A stretch of DNA of 21,320 nt from Propionibacteriaceae bacterium (GCA_031268065.1 JAIRXX010000059.1:1-21320), one strand, 5' to 3'. Shown: positions 6,807 through 15,633, numbered from the stretch's first letter. Made by a program: numbers and translations. Notes: a model not told the origin generated them from the letters alone.

Positions 6807-8038
6807 CCGGCGTGAAAGCGCTGTTGAGCCGGGATTTCAGCATCCTGGTCGCGGGCCAGATCGTCTCGATCATCGGTTCGGCGATCCTGCGTTTCGCCCT
6901 CGATCTGTATGTGCTCGACATCACCGGGCGGGCAGATATGTTCGCTCTGGTGCTGGCGCTGTCAACTCTGCCTGGCATCGTCTTCACCCCAATCGGCGGG
7001 GCGATCGCGGATCGGTTTCCGAAGCGCAATCTGATTGTCGGCCTCGACGCGGCCAGCGCCGCCCTGGTGCTGGCGCTGATAGCGCTGATGGGCGGCGGGC
7101 AAGCGTCCGTCCCGGTGATAGGCGTGGCCCTGGCTTCGCTGTGTCTGATCAGCTCCATCTACCAACCGACGGTGCAGGCAAGCGTTCCGGCGCTGGTGAG
7201 TGGTGAACGCCTGGCTGACGCCAACGGGGTTGTCTCCGGCATTGGGGCGCTCGCTGCCTTTGTCGCCCCGGTGCTCGGAGGCATGCTCTATGGGCTGGTG
7301 GGCATTGAGGTTCTGCTTGCCGCCAGTTGCGTTGCTTTCGCCGCATCGTCAATCGTGCAGGGTTTCATCCGCATCCCGTTCCTCCAGCGGGGCAGGGATA
7401 AGCGCATGGTCGCGCTTTTGCTCGATGATGTGCGCGAAGGATTTGTATTCGCGTGGAAAGACAACCCGATCATCTTCCGCGTCATCATCTTGGCCTGCGC
7501 GGTCAATATGTTCACCGTGCCGGTATTCGTCATCGGCGTGCCCTACATTCTCAGGTTCACCCTCGGCTCCTCTGACCTGATGTACGGCGTGGGGCTGGCA
7601 TGTACCGAGATGGCAACCATCGTCGGAGCTGTTTGCGCGGGCAGGTTGACCCGAAACCTCAAGATGGCAAACCTCCACCGGAGTATCTGGCTAATCGCCG
7701 CACTGCTGGTGCCGATGGCGGCGGCGATGCTCCCCGCCGTGCTCCAAACTGGTTACTGGTTGCCGTTCGCTGGCTTTTTCAGTTTCGATTTCGCCGCCGT
7801 GGCCGCTGCAACAGCGATATCGGTCTACATCATCACCCAGATTCAGCAGAGCACGCCCGACCAGATGCTGGGTAAGGTCATGGCCATCCTCATGGCGGGT
7901 AGCCAACTCGCTGCGCCGATAGGCCAGATCATCTACGGTTTCGCCTTCGAGGCTTTCAGCGCAAACGTGTGGGTGCCGCTGCTCTTCGCCGCCGCAATGG
8001 CCGCGCTAATCGCGCTCGCAGCCAAGCCGAGACCCTGA
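6803..8038 (+). CDS. MFS efflux transporter (EntS/MFS_3-like)
   Basis: A 411-residue inner-membrane transporter with about 12 hydrophobic segments. MFS motif A between helices 2 and 3 is seen as GGAIADRFPKRN at 65-76. The start LLSRDFSILVAGQIVSIIGS and the DDVREGFVFAW linker between the two halves are typical of the EntS-like subgroup, which exports siderophores, macrolides and other small molecules by proton antiport. The GTG start overlaps the tetR stop; a second GTG three codons on is possible. Co-transcription with tetR points to an inducible exporter. The substrate is unknown, and the uronate operon that follows in the same direction does not prove a link. Confidence 0.92.
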   Translation: MTGVKALLSRDFSILVAGQIVSIIGSAILRFALDLYVLDITGRADMFALVLALSTLPGIVFTPIGGAIADRFPKRNLIVGLDAASAALVLALIALMGGGQASVPVIGVALASLCLISSIYQPTVQASVPALVSGERLADANGVVSGIGALAAFVAPVLGGMLYGLVGIEVLLAASCVAFAASSIVQGFIRIPFLQRGRDKRMVALLLDDVREGFVFAWKDNPIIFRVIILACAVNMFTVPVFVIGVPYILRFTLGSSDLMYGVGLACTEMATIVGAVCAGRLTRNLKMANLHRSIWLIAALLVPMAAAMLPAVLQTGYWLPFAGFFSFDFAAVAAATAISVYIITQIQQSTPDQMLGKVMAILMAGSQLAAPIGQIIYGFAFEAFSANVWVPLLFAAAMAALIALAAKPRP

Positions 8039-8060
8039 TCCGACTGCTCGGGGAATCATC

Positions 8061-8081
8061 TAATGTTGTGACTGTGGTTCC
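8061..8081 (+). promoter_or_regulatory. possible -10 box and shared operator motif of the uronate operon
   Basis: TAATGT (8061-8066) is directly followed by TGTGACTGTGGTTCC (8067-8081). The same layout recurs in front of the gntR gene (TAGAAT then TGTGACT) and, in related form, of the reductase-MATE operon (TAACAT, three bases, TGTGATTGTGGATGC). No good -35 box is seen, so an activator may be required. Confidence 0.45.
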
Positions 8082-8105
8082 GCATGGAAGCGAGGGCGGC
8101 GAGGC

Positions 8106-9140
8106 ATGAAAGCTGTTGTTGTGCATGGCCAGGGCGACTTGCGCGTTGACACCCTCCCTGATCCGGTACCCGGACCTGGCGAGGTGTTGCTCGCTGTGGA
8201 GTGGGGCGGGATTTGCGGTTCCGACCTGTCTTACGTCGCGCACGGCTCTTCCGGGACGGCTATCTTGAAGCACCCGCTGGTTTTGGGGCACGAATTCGCC
8301 GGGCGGGTGGCTATGTTGGGAGAGGGCGTGTCGGTGCCGTTGGGTTTGCGGGCCGCAGTCTATCCGCCGACCCTGTCGGGCGATGGCGAACTGCCAGCAC
8401 GCATCGCCGGACGGGTAAACCTTTATCCACGGGTCTCTTACTACGGCTCGGCCGCACTCGACCCGCACACCGACGGCGGATTCAGCCAGTTCAAGGTCGT
8501 CCGCCCGGATCAGTTGCTGCCGCTGCCGCCCAGCGTGGATACCAAGCGAGGGGCATTGGCTGAGCCGCTTGGCGTCGCATTGCATGCCGCCCATCGCGCC
8601 GAGGCAGGAGTGCCAGGCGGGGTTGTCGGTCGGAGCGTCTTAGTGAATGGCGCCGGGCCAATAGGCGCGCTGACTGTCGCCGCCGTTAAGCGACTTGGAG
8701 CGGCTCACGTCGTTGCCGCAGATCTGTCCGACGCGGCCTTGGCCGTCGCTGCCCAGCTGGGCGCAGATGAAACGGTAAACGCCACCCGCTCGGCATTGCC
8801 CACAGACATGGAACTGGTGTTTGAGGCATCCGGCGCACCGGGTGCGCTCGGCGCGGTGCTTCGGGCGACAGCAGCAGGGGGGACGCTTGTCCAGGTCGGC
8901 AACTTGTCCGCCAAACCGGTCACGGCCATATTGGGGGATTTGGTGACCCGCGAGATTACCTGGTTGGGTTCGTTCCGGTTCGTCAACGAGATGCGAGAAG
9001 CTATCGACTTGCTGGCCGATGGACTATATGTAGACCCAGTGATGACCCATGAATTCCCTATTGACCAAGCGGAGGCGGCTTTCCGGACTGCCGCCGACCG
9101 TGCTTCAGGTTCCAGCAAAGTCATGCTGAAGCTCATTTGA
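8106..9140 (+). CDS. idnD: L-idonate/L-gulonate 5-dehydrogenase-like zinc dehydrogenase
   Basis: A 344-residue medium-chain dehydrogenase closest in pattern to L-idonate 5-dehydrogenase: ICGSDLSYVAHGSSG, HPLVLGHEFAG, DGGFSQFKVV and GALAEPLGVALHA. Catalytic-zinc ligands are Cys37, His62/Glu63 and Glu153; the NAD-binding loop is NGAGPIGA at about 181-188. The structural-zinc lobe has lost all four cysteines: Cys37 is the only cysteine in the protein, and YPPTLSGDGELP stands where the Cys cluster should be. It is the first gene of a four-gene operon for fructuronate metabolism, so L-gulonate oxidation to D-fructuronate is at least as likely as L-idonate oxidation to 5-ketogluconate. Family confident, substrate inferred. 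Confidence 0.85.
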   Translation: MKAVVVHGQGDLRVDTLPDPVPGPGEVLLAVEWGGICGSDLSYVAHGSSGTAILKHPLVLGHEFAGRVAMLGEGVSVPLGLRAAVYPPTLSGDGELPARIAGRVNLYPRVSYYGSAALDPHTDGGFSQFKVVRPDQLLPLPPSVDTKRGALAEPLGVALHAAHRAEAGVPGGVVGRSVLVNGAGPIGALTVAAVKRLGAAHVVAADLSDAALAVAAQLGADETVNATRSALPTDMELVFEASGAPGALGAVLRATAAGGTLVQVGNLSAKPVTAILGDLVTREITWLGSFRFVNEMREAIDLLADGLYVDPVMTHEFPIDQAEAAFRTAADRASGSSKVMLKLI

Positions 9141-9161
9141 CGACTTGAGGAAGGATGTGGA

Positions 9162-10790
9162 ATGGTCCGACTGACTGATGACATCCGCACTGCCAGCCAG
9201 CAGTTCGCCGCCGCTGGCATCACCGTGCCAGCCTACGACCCGGCTAAGGTTAGCCAAGCAGCCATAAGCCAGCCGGTTTGGCTGCATGTGGGGCCAGGCA
9301 ACTTCTTCCGAGCCATGCACGCCGTCATAGCCCAACGGCTGCTGGCGGCTAACCTGCTGGACGCGGGGATTGTCGCCGTAGACACTTTGGGGCCTGGCGT
9401 GGTCGCCAGCGTATACCAGCCCTTCGGCAACCGATACCTTCTGGTCGTGATGCGGGCTGACGGAACCCTAGACCGGGAGTTGGTTTGCTCAGTCGCCGAA
9501 TCCCATTACACCCCACCCGACGATTCCAGCACCTGGGTCCGGCTGCGTCAGATCGCCGCTAACCCAGCCCTGCAATTGGTCACCGTAACCGTCACCGAGA
9601 AGGGCTACGCGCAAGTTGGGTCGGACGGACAGTGGCTGCCGCACCTGCTCGCTGAACTGACCGAGGGGCCGTCCGGGGCGCGGTCTGCGGTTGGAGTGAT
9701 CTTGGCTGTGGCGCTGGCTCGTTTCGAGGCAGGCGGAGCACCGCTGGCGTTGGTATCCACCGACAACTTTTCCGGCAATGGAGACCGTTTGAAGCAGTCC
9801 GTCTTGCGCTTAGCTGACGAATGGGCCGCACGCGGCCATGTCTCCGGGGAGTTCTTGGCATACCTGCGGGATCCAGCGCGGATTTCGTATCCGCTGACTA
9901 TGGTTGATCGGATCACTCCAAACCCAGCGCCAGCCGTCGCGGAGCGGCTAGCCGCCGGTGGATTTGCCGATACTGAATTGATCCAGGTATCGCCGTCCAC
10001 CGCTATGGCGCCGTTTGCGAATACTGAAGAGGTTTGGTACCTAGTCATCGAGGATGACTTTCCAAATGGCCGACCCGCCTTCGAGCAGGTGGGCGTGCTG
10101 CTGGCTGACCGGGCTACCGTGCTTGCCGCAGACCAGATGAAGGTCACCACTTGCCTCAATCCACTCCACACCGCATTGGCGGTATTCGGGAAGTTATTGG
10201 GCTTTGAATCGATTGCCGCCGAAATGTCCGATCCCGACTTGTTGGGGTTGGTGCGGCAGATCGGCTACGTGGAAGGCCTGCCAGCGGTGGCTGATCCCAA
10301 AGTGATTTCTCCCAGGCGATTCTTGGACGAGGTGGTGGAACGCCGCTTCCCGAATCCTAATATCCCAGACACCCCCGCTCGGATCGCGGTGGACACTTCC
10401 CAGAAGCTGCCGATCCGGTTCGGGGTGACGATCCGGGAATACTTGGAGAATCCGGGTTTGGATGCGGGCAAGCTTGAGTTCATCCCGCTGACACTGGCCG
10501 CCTGGGGCCGTTACCTGCTTGGGGTGGACGACACCGGCGCGGACTTGGACTTCAGCCCTGATCCGCTGTTGGCTGAAGCGCGGGGCCGCTTGGATGGGCT
10601 TTCACCAGACGGCGGCAACGCAGACGTTTCGGCGCTGATCAGGCTGCTGAGCGATGTGTTGGATATCGACTTGGCGCAGACGCCGCTGGGGGTAAAAGTG
10701 GCCTCCTACTTCCAGCAAATGGCGACGGGGCCGGGTTCAGTCAGAGACACTTTGCGGCAAAGCATTGCGAGATTCGAGGACCGGTTATGA
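9162..10790 (+). CDS. uxuB: mannitol dehydrogenase-family fructuronate reductase
   Basis: A 542-residue NAD-dependent polyol/uronate dehydrogenase of the long-chain mannitol dehydrogenase family. The N-terminal Rossmann start is HVGPGNFFRAMHA (42-54), with the conserved STDNFSGNG (199-207) and MVDRITP (247-253). The catalytic set is Lys327, Asn333 and His336 in MKVTTCLNPLHTALA. It is longer than E. coli UxuB (486), and the Lys-to-Asn spacing is one residue more than the usual K-x4-N, so this is a distinct subgroup. Placed directly before uxuA, it should reduce D-fructuronate to D-mannonate. It overlaps uxuA by ATGA. Start ATG has GAGGAAGG upstream. Mannitol or another hexitol is the alternative substrate. 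Confidence 0.88.
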   Translation: MVRLTDDIRTASQQFAAAGITVPAYDPAKVSQAAISQPVWLHVGPGNFFRAMHAVIAQRLLAANLLDAGIVAVDTLGPGVVASVYQPFGNRYLLVVMRADGTLDRELVCSVAESHYTPPDDSSTWVRLRQIAANPALQLVTVTVTEKGYAQVGSDGQWLPHLLAELTEGPSGARSAVGVILAVALARFEAGGAPLALVSTDNFSGNGDRLKQSVLRLADEWAARGHVSGEFLAYLRDPARISYPLTMVDRITPNPAPAVAERLAAGGFADTELIQVSPSTAMAPFANTEEVWYLVIEDDFPNGRPAFEQVGVLLADRATVLAADQMKVTTCLNPLHTALAVFGKLLGFESIAAEMSDPDLLGLVRQIGYVEGLPAVADPKVISPRRFLDEVVERRFPNPNIPDTPARIAVDTSQKLPIRFGVTIREYLENPGLDAGKLEFIPLTLAAWGRYLLGVDDTGADLDFSPDPLLAEARGRLDGLSPDGGNADVSALIRLLSDVLDIDLAQTPLGVKVASYFQQMATGPGSVRDTLRQSIARFEDRL

Positions 10791-11851
10791 GAATGGGATT
10801 CCGCTGGTTCGGCGCGGCTGACGATCCGATCCCACTAGCCCACATCCGCCAGATTCCAGGTGTAACGCAGATCGTCTGGGCGCTTTTCGATATCCCAGCG
10901 GGAGAATCGTGGCCGACCGGGCGGATCGCCGCCCAGGTCGCCGAGATTGAGGCAGCCGGATTGCGGGCAGAAGTGGTGGAGTCGGTGAATGTGTCCGATG
11001 CGATCAAGATTGGACAGCCCGAGCGGGACCGCCACATAGCCAACTACATCGACACCATCGGCAACCTGTCCAGGTCAGGCGTCAAGGTGATCTGCTACAA
11101 CTTCATGCCGGTCTTCGACTGGATGCGCACCGATCTGCGTTTCCGCCTCGTTGACGGCTCGGCGGTGCTTGCCTACGATTCGGCGCTGATCGCTCCCAGC
11201 GCCGAGGAGATGCTTGCCCAGGTTCAGCGCGGTGCAGACGGATTCCTCCTGCCCGGTTGGGAGCCGGAACGGTTAGCGCAGGTGCGGTCCTTGTTTGAGG
11301 CATATGCCTGTGTAGACGAGGCCAAGCTCGCGGATAACTTCCGCTACTTCATTCAGGCGGTCATGCCAGCTTGCGAGGAATACGACGTGCGGATGGCGGT
11401 CCATCCCGACGATCCGCCGTGGCCGATCTTCGGGCTGCCCAGAATCGTCCGCAATGCCTCCGACCTGCGCCGCATTGAGGCATTCCATGACTCGCCGTAC
11501 AACGCCTTCACTCTCTGCACCGGTTCGTTGGGCGAAAATCCGGACAACGATGTGCCCGCAATCATCCGCGAATTTGCCGGTCGGGACAAAGCGCCGTTCA
11601 TCCACGCCCGCAACATCAAACACACTTCGCCAGGCAGTTTCCACGAAGCCGCGCATCTGTCTAAAGAAGGCTCCCTTGACATGTGCGAAATCATGTTGGC
11701 CGTCGCCCAGACCAGCCCGGAGAGCTATGTCCGGCCTGACCACGGACGCGATATCTGGGGAGAACGGGGACGGCCCGGTTACGGCCTCCACGACCGCGCC
11801 CTCGGCATCGCCTATCTGAACGGGCTGTGGGAGGCCATCACACATGGCTGA
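10787..11851 (+). CDS. uxuA: D-mannonate dehydratase
   Basis: A 354-residue TIM-barrel enzyme that dehydrates D-mannonate to 2-keto-3-deoxy-D-gluconate. The start MRMGFRWFGAADDPI is typical of UxuA. The metal ligands of the family are all present: His206 in MAVHPDDPPWPIFG, Cys244 in TLCTGSLGE, His273 in FIHARNIKH, and Asp318 in RPDHGRDIWGE. Length fits the shorter Gram-positive UxuA form. The ATG overlaps the stop of the preceding reductase (ATGA), and its own end overlaps uxaC by eight bases, so the three are translationally coupled. The next enzymes, KDG kinase and KDPG aldolase, are not in the window. Confidence 0.96.
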   Translation: MRMGFRWFGAADDPIPLAHIRQIPGVTQIVWALFDIPAGESWPTGRIAAQVAEIEAAGLRAEVVESVNVSDAIKIGQPERDRHIANYIDTIGNLSRSGVKVICYNFMPVFDWMRTDLRFRLVDGSAVLAYDSALIAPSAEEMLAQVQRGADGFLLPGWEPERLAQVRSLFEAYACVDEAKLADNFRYFIQAVMPACEEYDVRMAVHPDDPPWPIFGLPRIVRNASDLRRIEAFHDSPYNAFTLCTGSLGENPDNDVPAIIREFAGRDKAPFIHARNIKHTSPGSFHEAAHLSKEGSLDMCEIMLAVAQTSPESYVRPDHGRDIWGERGRPGYGLHDRALGIAYLNGLWEAITHG

Positions 11852-13199
11852 CAGCGATCAGTTCCTGCTGGCCAGTCCACAGGCATCCGCCATCTTTGAA
11901 GCGATCCGCGGACTGCCTATCATTGACTACCATTCCCACCTCGACGCCGCCCAGCTATTGGCTGACGAGCCTTTCGCGGACCTGGCCGAAGTGTGGTTGG
12001 GTTCCGACCATTACAAGTGGCGCCTGATGCGGGCCAACGGCGTCCCCGAGGAACTGATCACCGGCGCGGCGCCAGGTTGGGACAAATTCGCCGCGTTCGC
12101 CCAGACGATGGAGAAGGCTGTCGGAAATCCGGTCTATGAATGGAGCCACCTCGAACTGCGCCGCTACTTCGGCATCGGCCAATGCCTGTGCGCGTCCCAC
12201 GCCCAAGAAATTTGGGATCGCGCCAACGCCCTGTTGGCCACCGGCGATTTCCTGCCCCGGCGACTGGTCGAACGCGCCAACGTTGAGATCGCGGTGACCA
12301 CTGATGACCCACTGGATGACCTGGGCCAGCACCGGGCTTTGTCGGCGGGCCGAACAAGCTTCCGAGTGTTGCCGAGTTTCCGCCCGGATGCATTTCTGGA
12401 CATTGGCAACCCTGGCTTCCCGGACTATTTGGCACGCGGCGGTGTTACGAGCTTGGCCGAGTTGGTGGATGTCCTACAGGCTCGGATGGAGCATTTCGCG
12501 GCGTTGGGTTGCCGACTCAGTGATCACGGCCTGGATACCTTCTACTTCGCCCAAGGGGAAGCCGAGGCGGTTCTGCGGCGCCGGGTTTCCGGCCAACCGC
12601 TCAATCCAGGCGAGGCAGCGGCCTACCAGAGCGCCATACTCACTAAAATGCTGCACCTAGAACGCGAATTCGGCTGGACCTCCCAACTGCATTTCGGCGC
12701 TGCTCGACGGCAAAACCTGCCTGGCACTGCCGCTGTGGGGCATAATGCCGGGTTCGACTCCGTTGGTACCCAGGCAGACATCGTTGACCATATCCGCAGG
12801 CTCCTGCAGAGCGCTCACGCTGATGGCGGGTTGCCGGACTTAATCGCTTATCCGCTCAACCCAGGTGATTGGCCGATGGCGCTAACCCTGTTGGGTGATT
12901 TCCAGGGTGAGTCTCGCCTCCAGCTTGGCGCGGCCTGGTGGTTCAACGACCACTTTGCCGGTATCCATCAGCAACTGGAAATGGTTGCGGCTAATGGGCT
13001 GCTGGGCAATTTCACCGGAATGTTGACTGACTCCCGCTCGCTGTTGTCCTACTCCAGACACGAATATTTCCGCCGCATCCTGGCCAGCCACCTGGCTGGC
13101 TGGCTTGGCGAAGGCCGGGTCCGCCAGCTGGATCGTCTCATTGAAACCGCCATTGACATCGCCTATCGCAACCCGAAAGCGTTATTCGACGCCCGGTGA
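11844..13199 (+). CDS. uxaC: glucuronate isomerase
   Basis: A 451-residue amidohydrolase-fold uronate isomerase that converts D-glucuronate to D-fructuronate (and D-galacturonate to D-tagaturonate in many bacteria). Seen: the metal-site HSH at about 30-32 in IIDYHSHLD, the TTDDP segment, LPSFRPDAFL, SQLHFGAARRQN, and WWFNDHF near the C-terminus, all diagnostic of UxaC. Slightly shorter than E. coli UxaC (470), without an obvious gap. The ATG lies inside the 3' end of uxuA. It is the last gene of the operon and converges on the MATE gene with 29 bases between them. No uxaA or uxaB partner is present, which favours glucuronate over galacturonate. Confidence 0.96.
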   Translation: MADSDQFLLASPQASAIFEAIRGLPIIDYHSHLDAAQLLADEPFADLAEVWLGSDHYKWRLMRANGVPEELITGAAPGWDKFAAFAQTMEKAVGNPVYEWSHLELRRYFGIGQCLCASHAQEIWDRANALLATGDFLPRRLVERANVEIAVTTDDPLDDLGQHRALSAGRTSFRVLPSFRPDAFLDIGNPGFPDYLARGGVTSLAELVDVLQARMEHFAALGCRLSDHGLDTFYFAQGEAEAVLRRRVSGQPLNPGEAAAYQSAILTKMLHLEREFGWTSQLHFGAARRQNLPGTAAVGHNAGFDSVGTQADIVDHIRRLLQSAHADGGLPDLIAYPLNPGDWPMALTLLGDFQGESRLQLGAAWWFNDHFAGIHQQLEMVAANGLLGNFTGMLTDSRSLLSYSRHEYFRRILASHLAGWLGEGRVRQLDRLIETAIDIAYRNPKALFDAR

Positions 13200-13228
13200 C
13201 ATGCCGTCTGGGCCGTGCCACGCCGCGC

Positions 13229-14602
13229 CTATCCCACAGCTGGGGCGAGGCGGCAGCTGTGGGGCAGGCAGTCGCGGGCCGCAAGTTTGCGCCGCTCCAC
13301 CAGCCAGCAGATGCCGAGTGGGATAATCGCGCCGACCCAGGCCAACGGTGCCGCCAAGCAGGCGCCCAAGAACCCGAAAGGCGCGACCAGCAGCAAGCCT
13401 GCTGCCGCGCGTAACGCCAATTCCATAAACCCGGCCACTGTCGGCACCGCAGTCACCCCCAATCCTTGGATGCAGTTGCGCAGCAGGAACACCATTGCCA
13501 AGATCGCGTACAACATGCCGTTCAGGGATAGATACTGGTGGGCCATCGCCGTCACCTGGGGTGCTTGGCCGCCCACGAACAGGTAAACGATCTGGTCGCC
13601 GAATCCAATGACCGCTGCGCCGAGGACGAGCGACACTCCCAAGACGACCAGGCTGATTCGGAATACCCCCACTCGGATACGGCGCCACTTGCCAGCGCCG
13701 CGATTCTGCGCAACGTAGGTGGCCATAGCCAGGCCGAACGAGGCAAGCGGCGCTACGGCAACCTGGTCTACGCGCATGGCAGCGGTGAACGCGGCCACTG
13801 CGTCCGCGCCCAAGCCGTTGACGGCGTACTGCAAGACGACAGCGCCCACGGCGATGACTGACATTTGGAAACCCATCGTCAGCCCAATCCTGGCTGACTC
13901 TGCCAACTCTGCCCGTCGAGGCTTCCAATCGCCTCGGCGGGGCCGCAGTTGCGGCATCCGCTTGGCGACGAGTGCCAGACACAGCCCAACCGAGACCAAC
14001 TGGGCCAGCACCGTAGCCAGCGCGGCTCCGCCAACGCCGAAGCTGAACTTGCCGATGAACAGCGCCACCAGCCCGGCGTTAAGCACGCAGGCGATGATCA
14101 GGAAGACCAGCGGTGTGCGGCTGTCGCCCAACGCCCGAATCGAGGACGCCAGGAAGTTGTACGCCATCGTCACCCCGGCGCCGGCAAAGCTGACGATTAG
14201 AAATGCTTCCGCATCTGCAACTAACTCTGGCGGCGTCGCCAGCACATGCAGTAGCGAGCGTGCTCCGAGAATGCCCACGCAGGTGGTTGCCGTAGCCACT
14301 GCTCCGGCAATTATCGCTCCACAGGCCACGAATCGGCGCGTCTGGGGTAAGTCGTTGGCCCCAAACGCGCGCGCGATGGGAATGGCCAATCCGCCGGAGC
14401 AGCCGAAAGTGAAGCCGATTAGCAGAAAGTGCAACCCGCCAGCCGCACCGACCGAAGCCAAGGCGTCTACGCCGAGTATCCGACCGACTACCGCAGCGTC
14501 GGTGACCGCATACAACTGTTGGAACAGGTTGCCGACCAGCAGTGGCAACGTGAACAACACGATCAGCCGGGTTGGGGGGCCACCCGTTAGATTTTTGGTC
14601 AT
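13229..14602 (-). CDS. MATE-family efflux transporter
   Basis: A 457-residue membrane protein with about 12 hydrophobic helices. The N-terminal segment ending in PLLVGNLFQQLYAVTDAAVV is the MATE signature, and the pseudo-repeat in the second half (GLTMGFQMSVIAVGAVVLQ) supports the 6+6 layout. MATE proteins export cationic drugs or metabolites by Na+ or H+ antiport. It lies eight bases downstream of an aldo/keto reductase on the same strand and should be co-transcribed. The ATG has only a weak binding site, consistent with coupling. A metabolite exporter paired with a reductase beside sugar-acid genes is odd, but no substrate can be read from the sequence. Confidence 0.93.
   Translation of the reverse strand: MTKNLTGGPPTRLIVLFTLPLLVGNLFQQLYAVTDAAVVGRILGVDALASVGAAGGLHFLLIGFTFGCSGGLAIPIARAFGANDLPQTRRFVACGAIIAGAVATATTCVGILGARSLLHVLATPPELVADAEAFLIVSFAGAGVTMAYNFLASSIRALGDSRTPLVFLIIACVLNAGLVALFIGKFSFGVGGAALATVLAQLVSVGLCLALVAKRMPQLRPRRGDWKPRRAELAESARIGLTMGFQMSVIAVGAVVLQYAVNGLGADAVAAFTAAMRVDQVAVAPLASFGLAMATYVAQNRGAGKWRRIRVGVFRISLVVLGVSLVLGAAVIGFGDQIVYLFVGGQAPQVTAMAHQYLSLNGMLYAILAMVFLLRNCIQGLGVTAVPTVAGFMELALRAAAGLLLVAPFGFLGACLAAPLAWVGAIIPLGICWLVERRKLAARDCLPHSCRLAPAVG
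13233..13263. terminator. hairpin at the convergent uxaC/MATE junction
   Basis: CCCACAGCTG (13233-13242) and CAGCTGTGGG (13254-13263) form a perfect 10-bp inverted repeat with an 11-base loop. It sits just past the uxaC stop and inside the last codons of the opposing MATE gene. No U-run follows on either strand, so it may only assist termination or protect 3' ends. Confidence 0.4.
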
Positions 14603-14610
14603 TGCTGGTT

Positions 14611-15615
14611 TCAGCGGGGCACTTGGTCGATTTGGCCCTGCGCCGCAGCCATGATCTGATCGATTCGGGCCAATTCGGCATCGGTGAAAGTGATGTCAGC
14701 CGCCTTCACGTCTTCCTCGATCTCAACTGGAGTGCGTGCGCCGACGATTCCGACGGCGATTTGCGGATGGGCAAACACCCAGGCAAGCGCAAGTTGCGGC
14801 AGGGTGATTCCCTTGCCGTCGGCGACCATGCGCAGCTGGTCCACCACGGCAAGGTTGGCGCCGAAATTCTCCGGTGTGAGCAGCGATTGGCCAAAAAAGA
14901 CCCGCGAACGGCGCCAGTCCGGATCGGGAAACTCGGTATCGGCTGACCAGGTGCCGGTGAGGAGCCCGTGGCACAGCGGGCCGTAGGCCATAATGCTGAC
15001 TCCGAGTTCTTGCGCGGTGGGGAACATGTGGCGTTCCCAGCGCCTGTCGAAAAGGTTGAATCCAACCTGGTTAACCGCGATGGGGGCGTATTGGCACACC
15101 TCGCGCAGCAATTCGGCATCGAAGTTTGACACGCCAACGTAGCGCACCTTGCCCTGGTCCAGGCAGTGGTTGAGGGCGGCCATCGTCTCTTCTCGCGGGG
15201 TCTCCCTATCCGGCCAATGGATGAGATACAAGTCGATGTAGTCCGTGCCCAGATCGGCGAGGCTGATGTCTACGTCTTTGAGGACGTCGTTGTACTGCCC
15301 AGCTCGATGGGACGGTTGCCCGGCTCTGGTGGAGACGCCGCCTTTGGTGACGATTTGCACTTTGTCGCGCCTACCCTGAAGCGCTTTGCCGAGCAGTTGC
15401 TCTGACCTGCCAGCCCCCCGCCAGGTGCCTTTGCCTTCTTCCAACCCGTAGATGCGGGCAGTGTCGAACACCGTCACTCCGAGGTCGATGGCGCGATGGA
15501 CCGCATTGACAGCTTCCGCCGGGTCGAGCGGCCCATAAGTCCCCCCGAATTCCCAAGTGCCGAAGGCGATCTGAGTCATCCTAAGGTCCGACTTGCCTAC
15601 GCTCCGCATTTGCAT
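14611..15615 (-). CDS. aldo/keto reductase
   Basis: A 334-residue NADPH-dependent reductase. The tetrad is Asp51 and Tyr56 in VFDTARIYG, Lys91 in VTKGG, and His133 in DLYLIHWPD. YVGVSNF at about 158-164 and IVGARTP near the C-terminus are the usual AKR landmarks. It is not a close copy of the reductase at the left edge of the window. AAGGAG eight bases before the ATG supports the start. Its promoter has near-consensus hexamers overlapped by a LacI-type palindrome and followed by the TGTGAY element also seen before the uronate operon. It is first in a two-gene operon with the MATE transporter. Reduction of a sugar-derived carbonyl is plausible but unproven. Confidence 0.92.
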   Translation of the reverse strand: MQMRSVGKSDLRMTQIAFGTWEFGGTYGPLDPAEAVNAVHRAIDLGVTVFDTARIYGLEEGKGTWRGAGRSEQLLGKALQGRRDKVQIVTKGGVSTRAGQPSHRAGQYNDVLKDVDISLADLGTDYIDLYLIHWPDRETPREETMAALNHCLDQGKVRYVGVSNFDAELLREVCQYAPIAVNQVGFNLFDRRWERHMFPTAQELGVSIMAYGPLCHGLLTGTWSADTEFPDPDWRRSRVFFGQSLLTPENFGANLAVVDQLRMVADGKGITLPQLALAWVFAHPQIAVGIVGARTPVEIEEDVKAADITFTDAELARIDQIMAAAQGQIDQVPR

Positions 15616-15633
15616 TTGACCATCTCCTTGCCG

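Noticed and set aside
8067..8081. CRP/GlxR-type site because of TGTGA
   Set aside because: Only one half-site is present; the expected TCACA at six bases distance is missing in the uronate, gntR and reductase promoters alike.
13719..14654. Plus-strand open frame of about 310 codons opposite the MATE gene
   Set aside because: Composition is Ala/Thr/Pro-rich without motifs, and the minus strand encodes a full MATE transporter with membrane helices.
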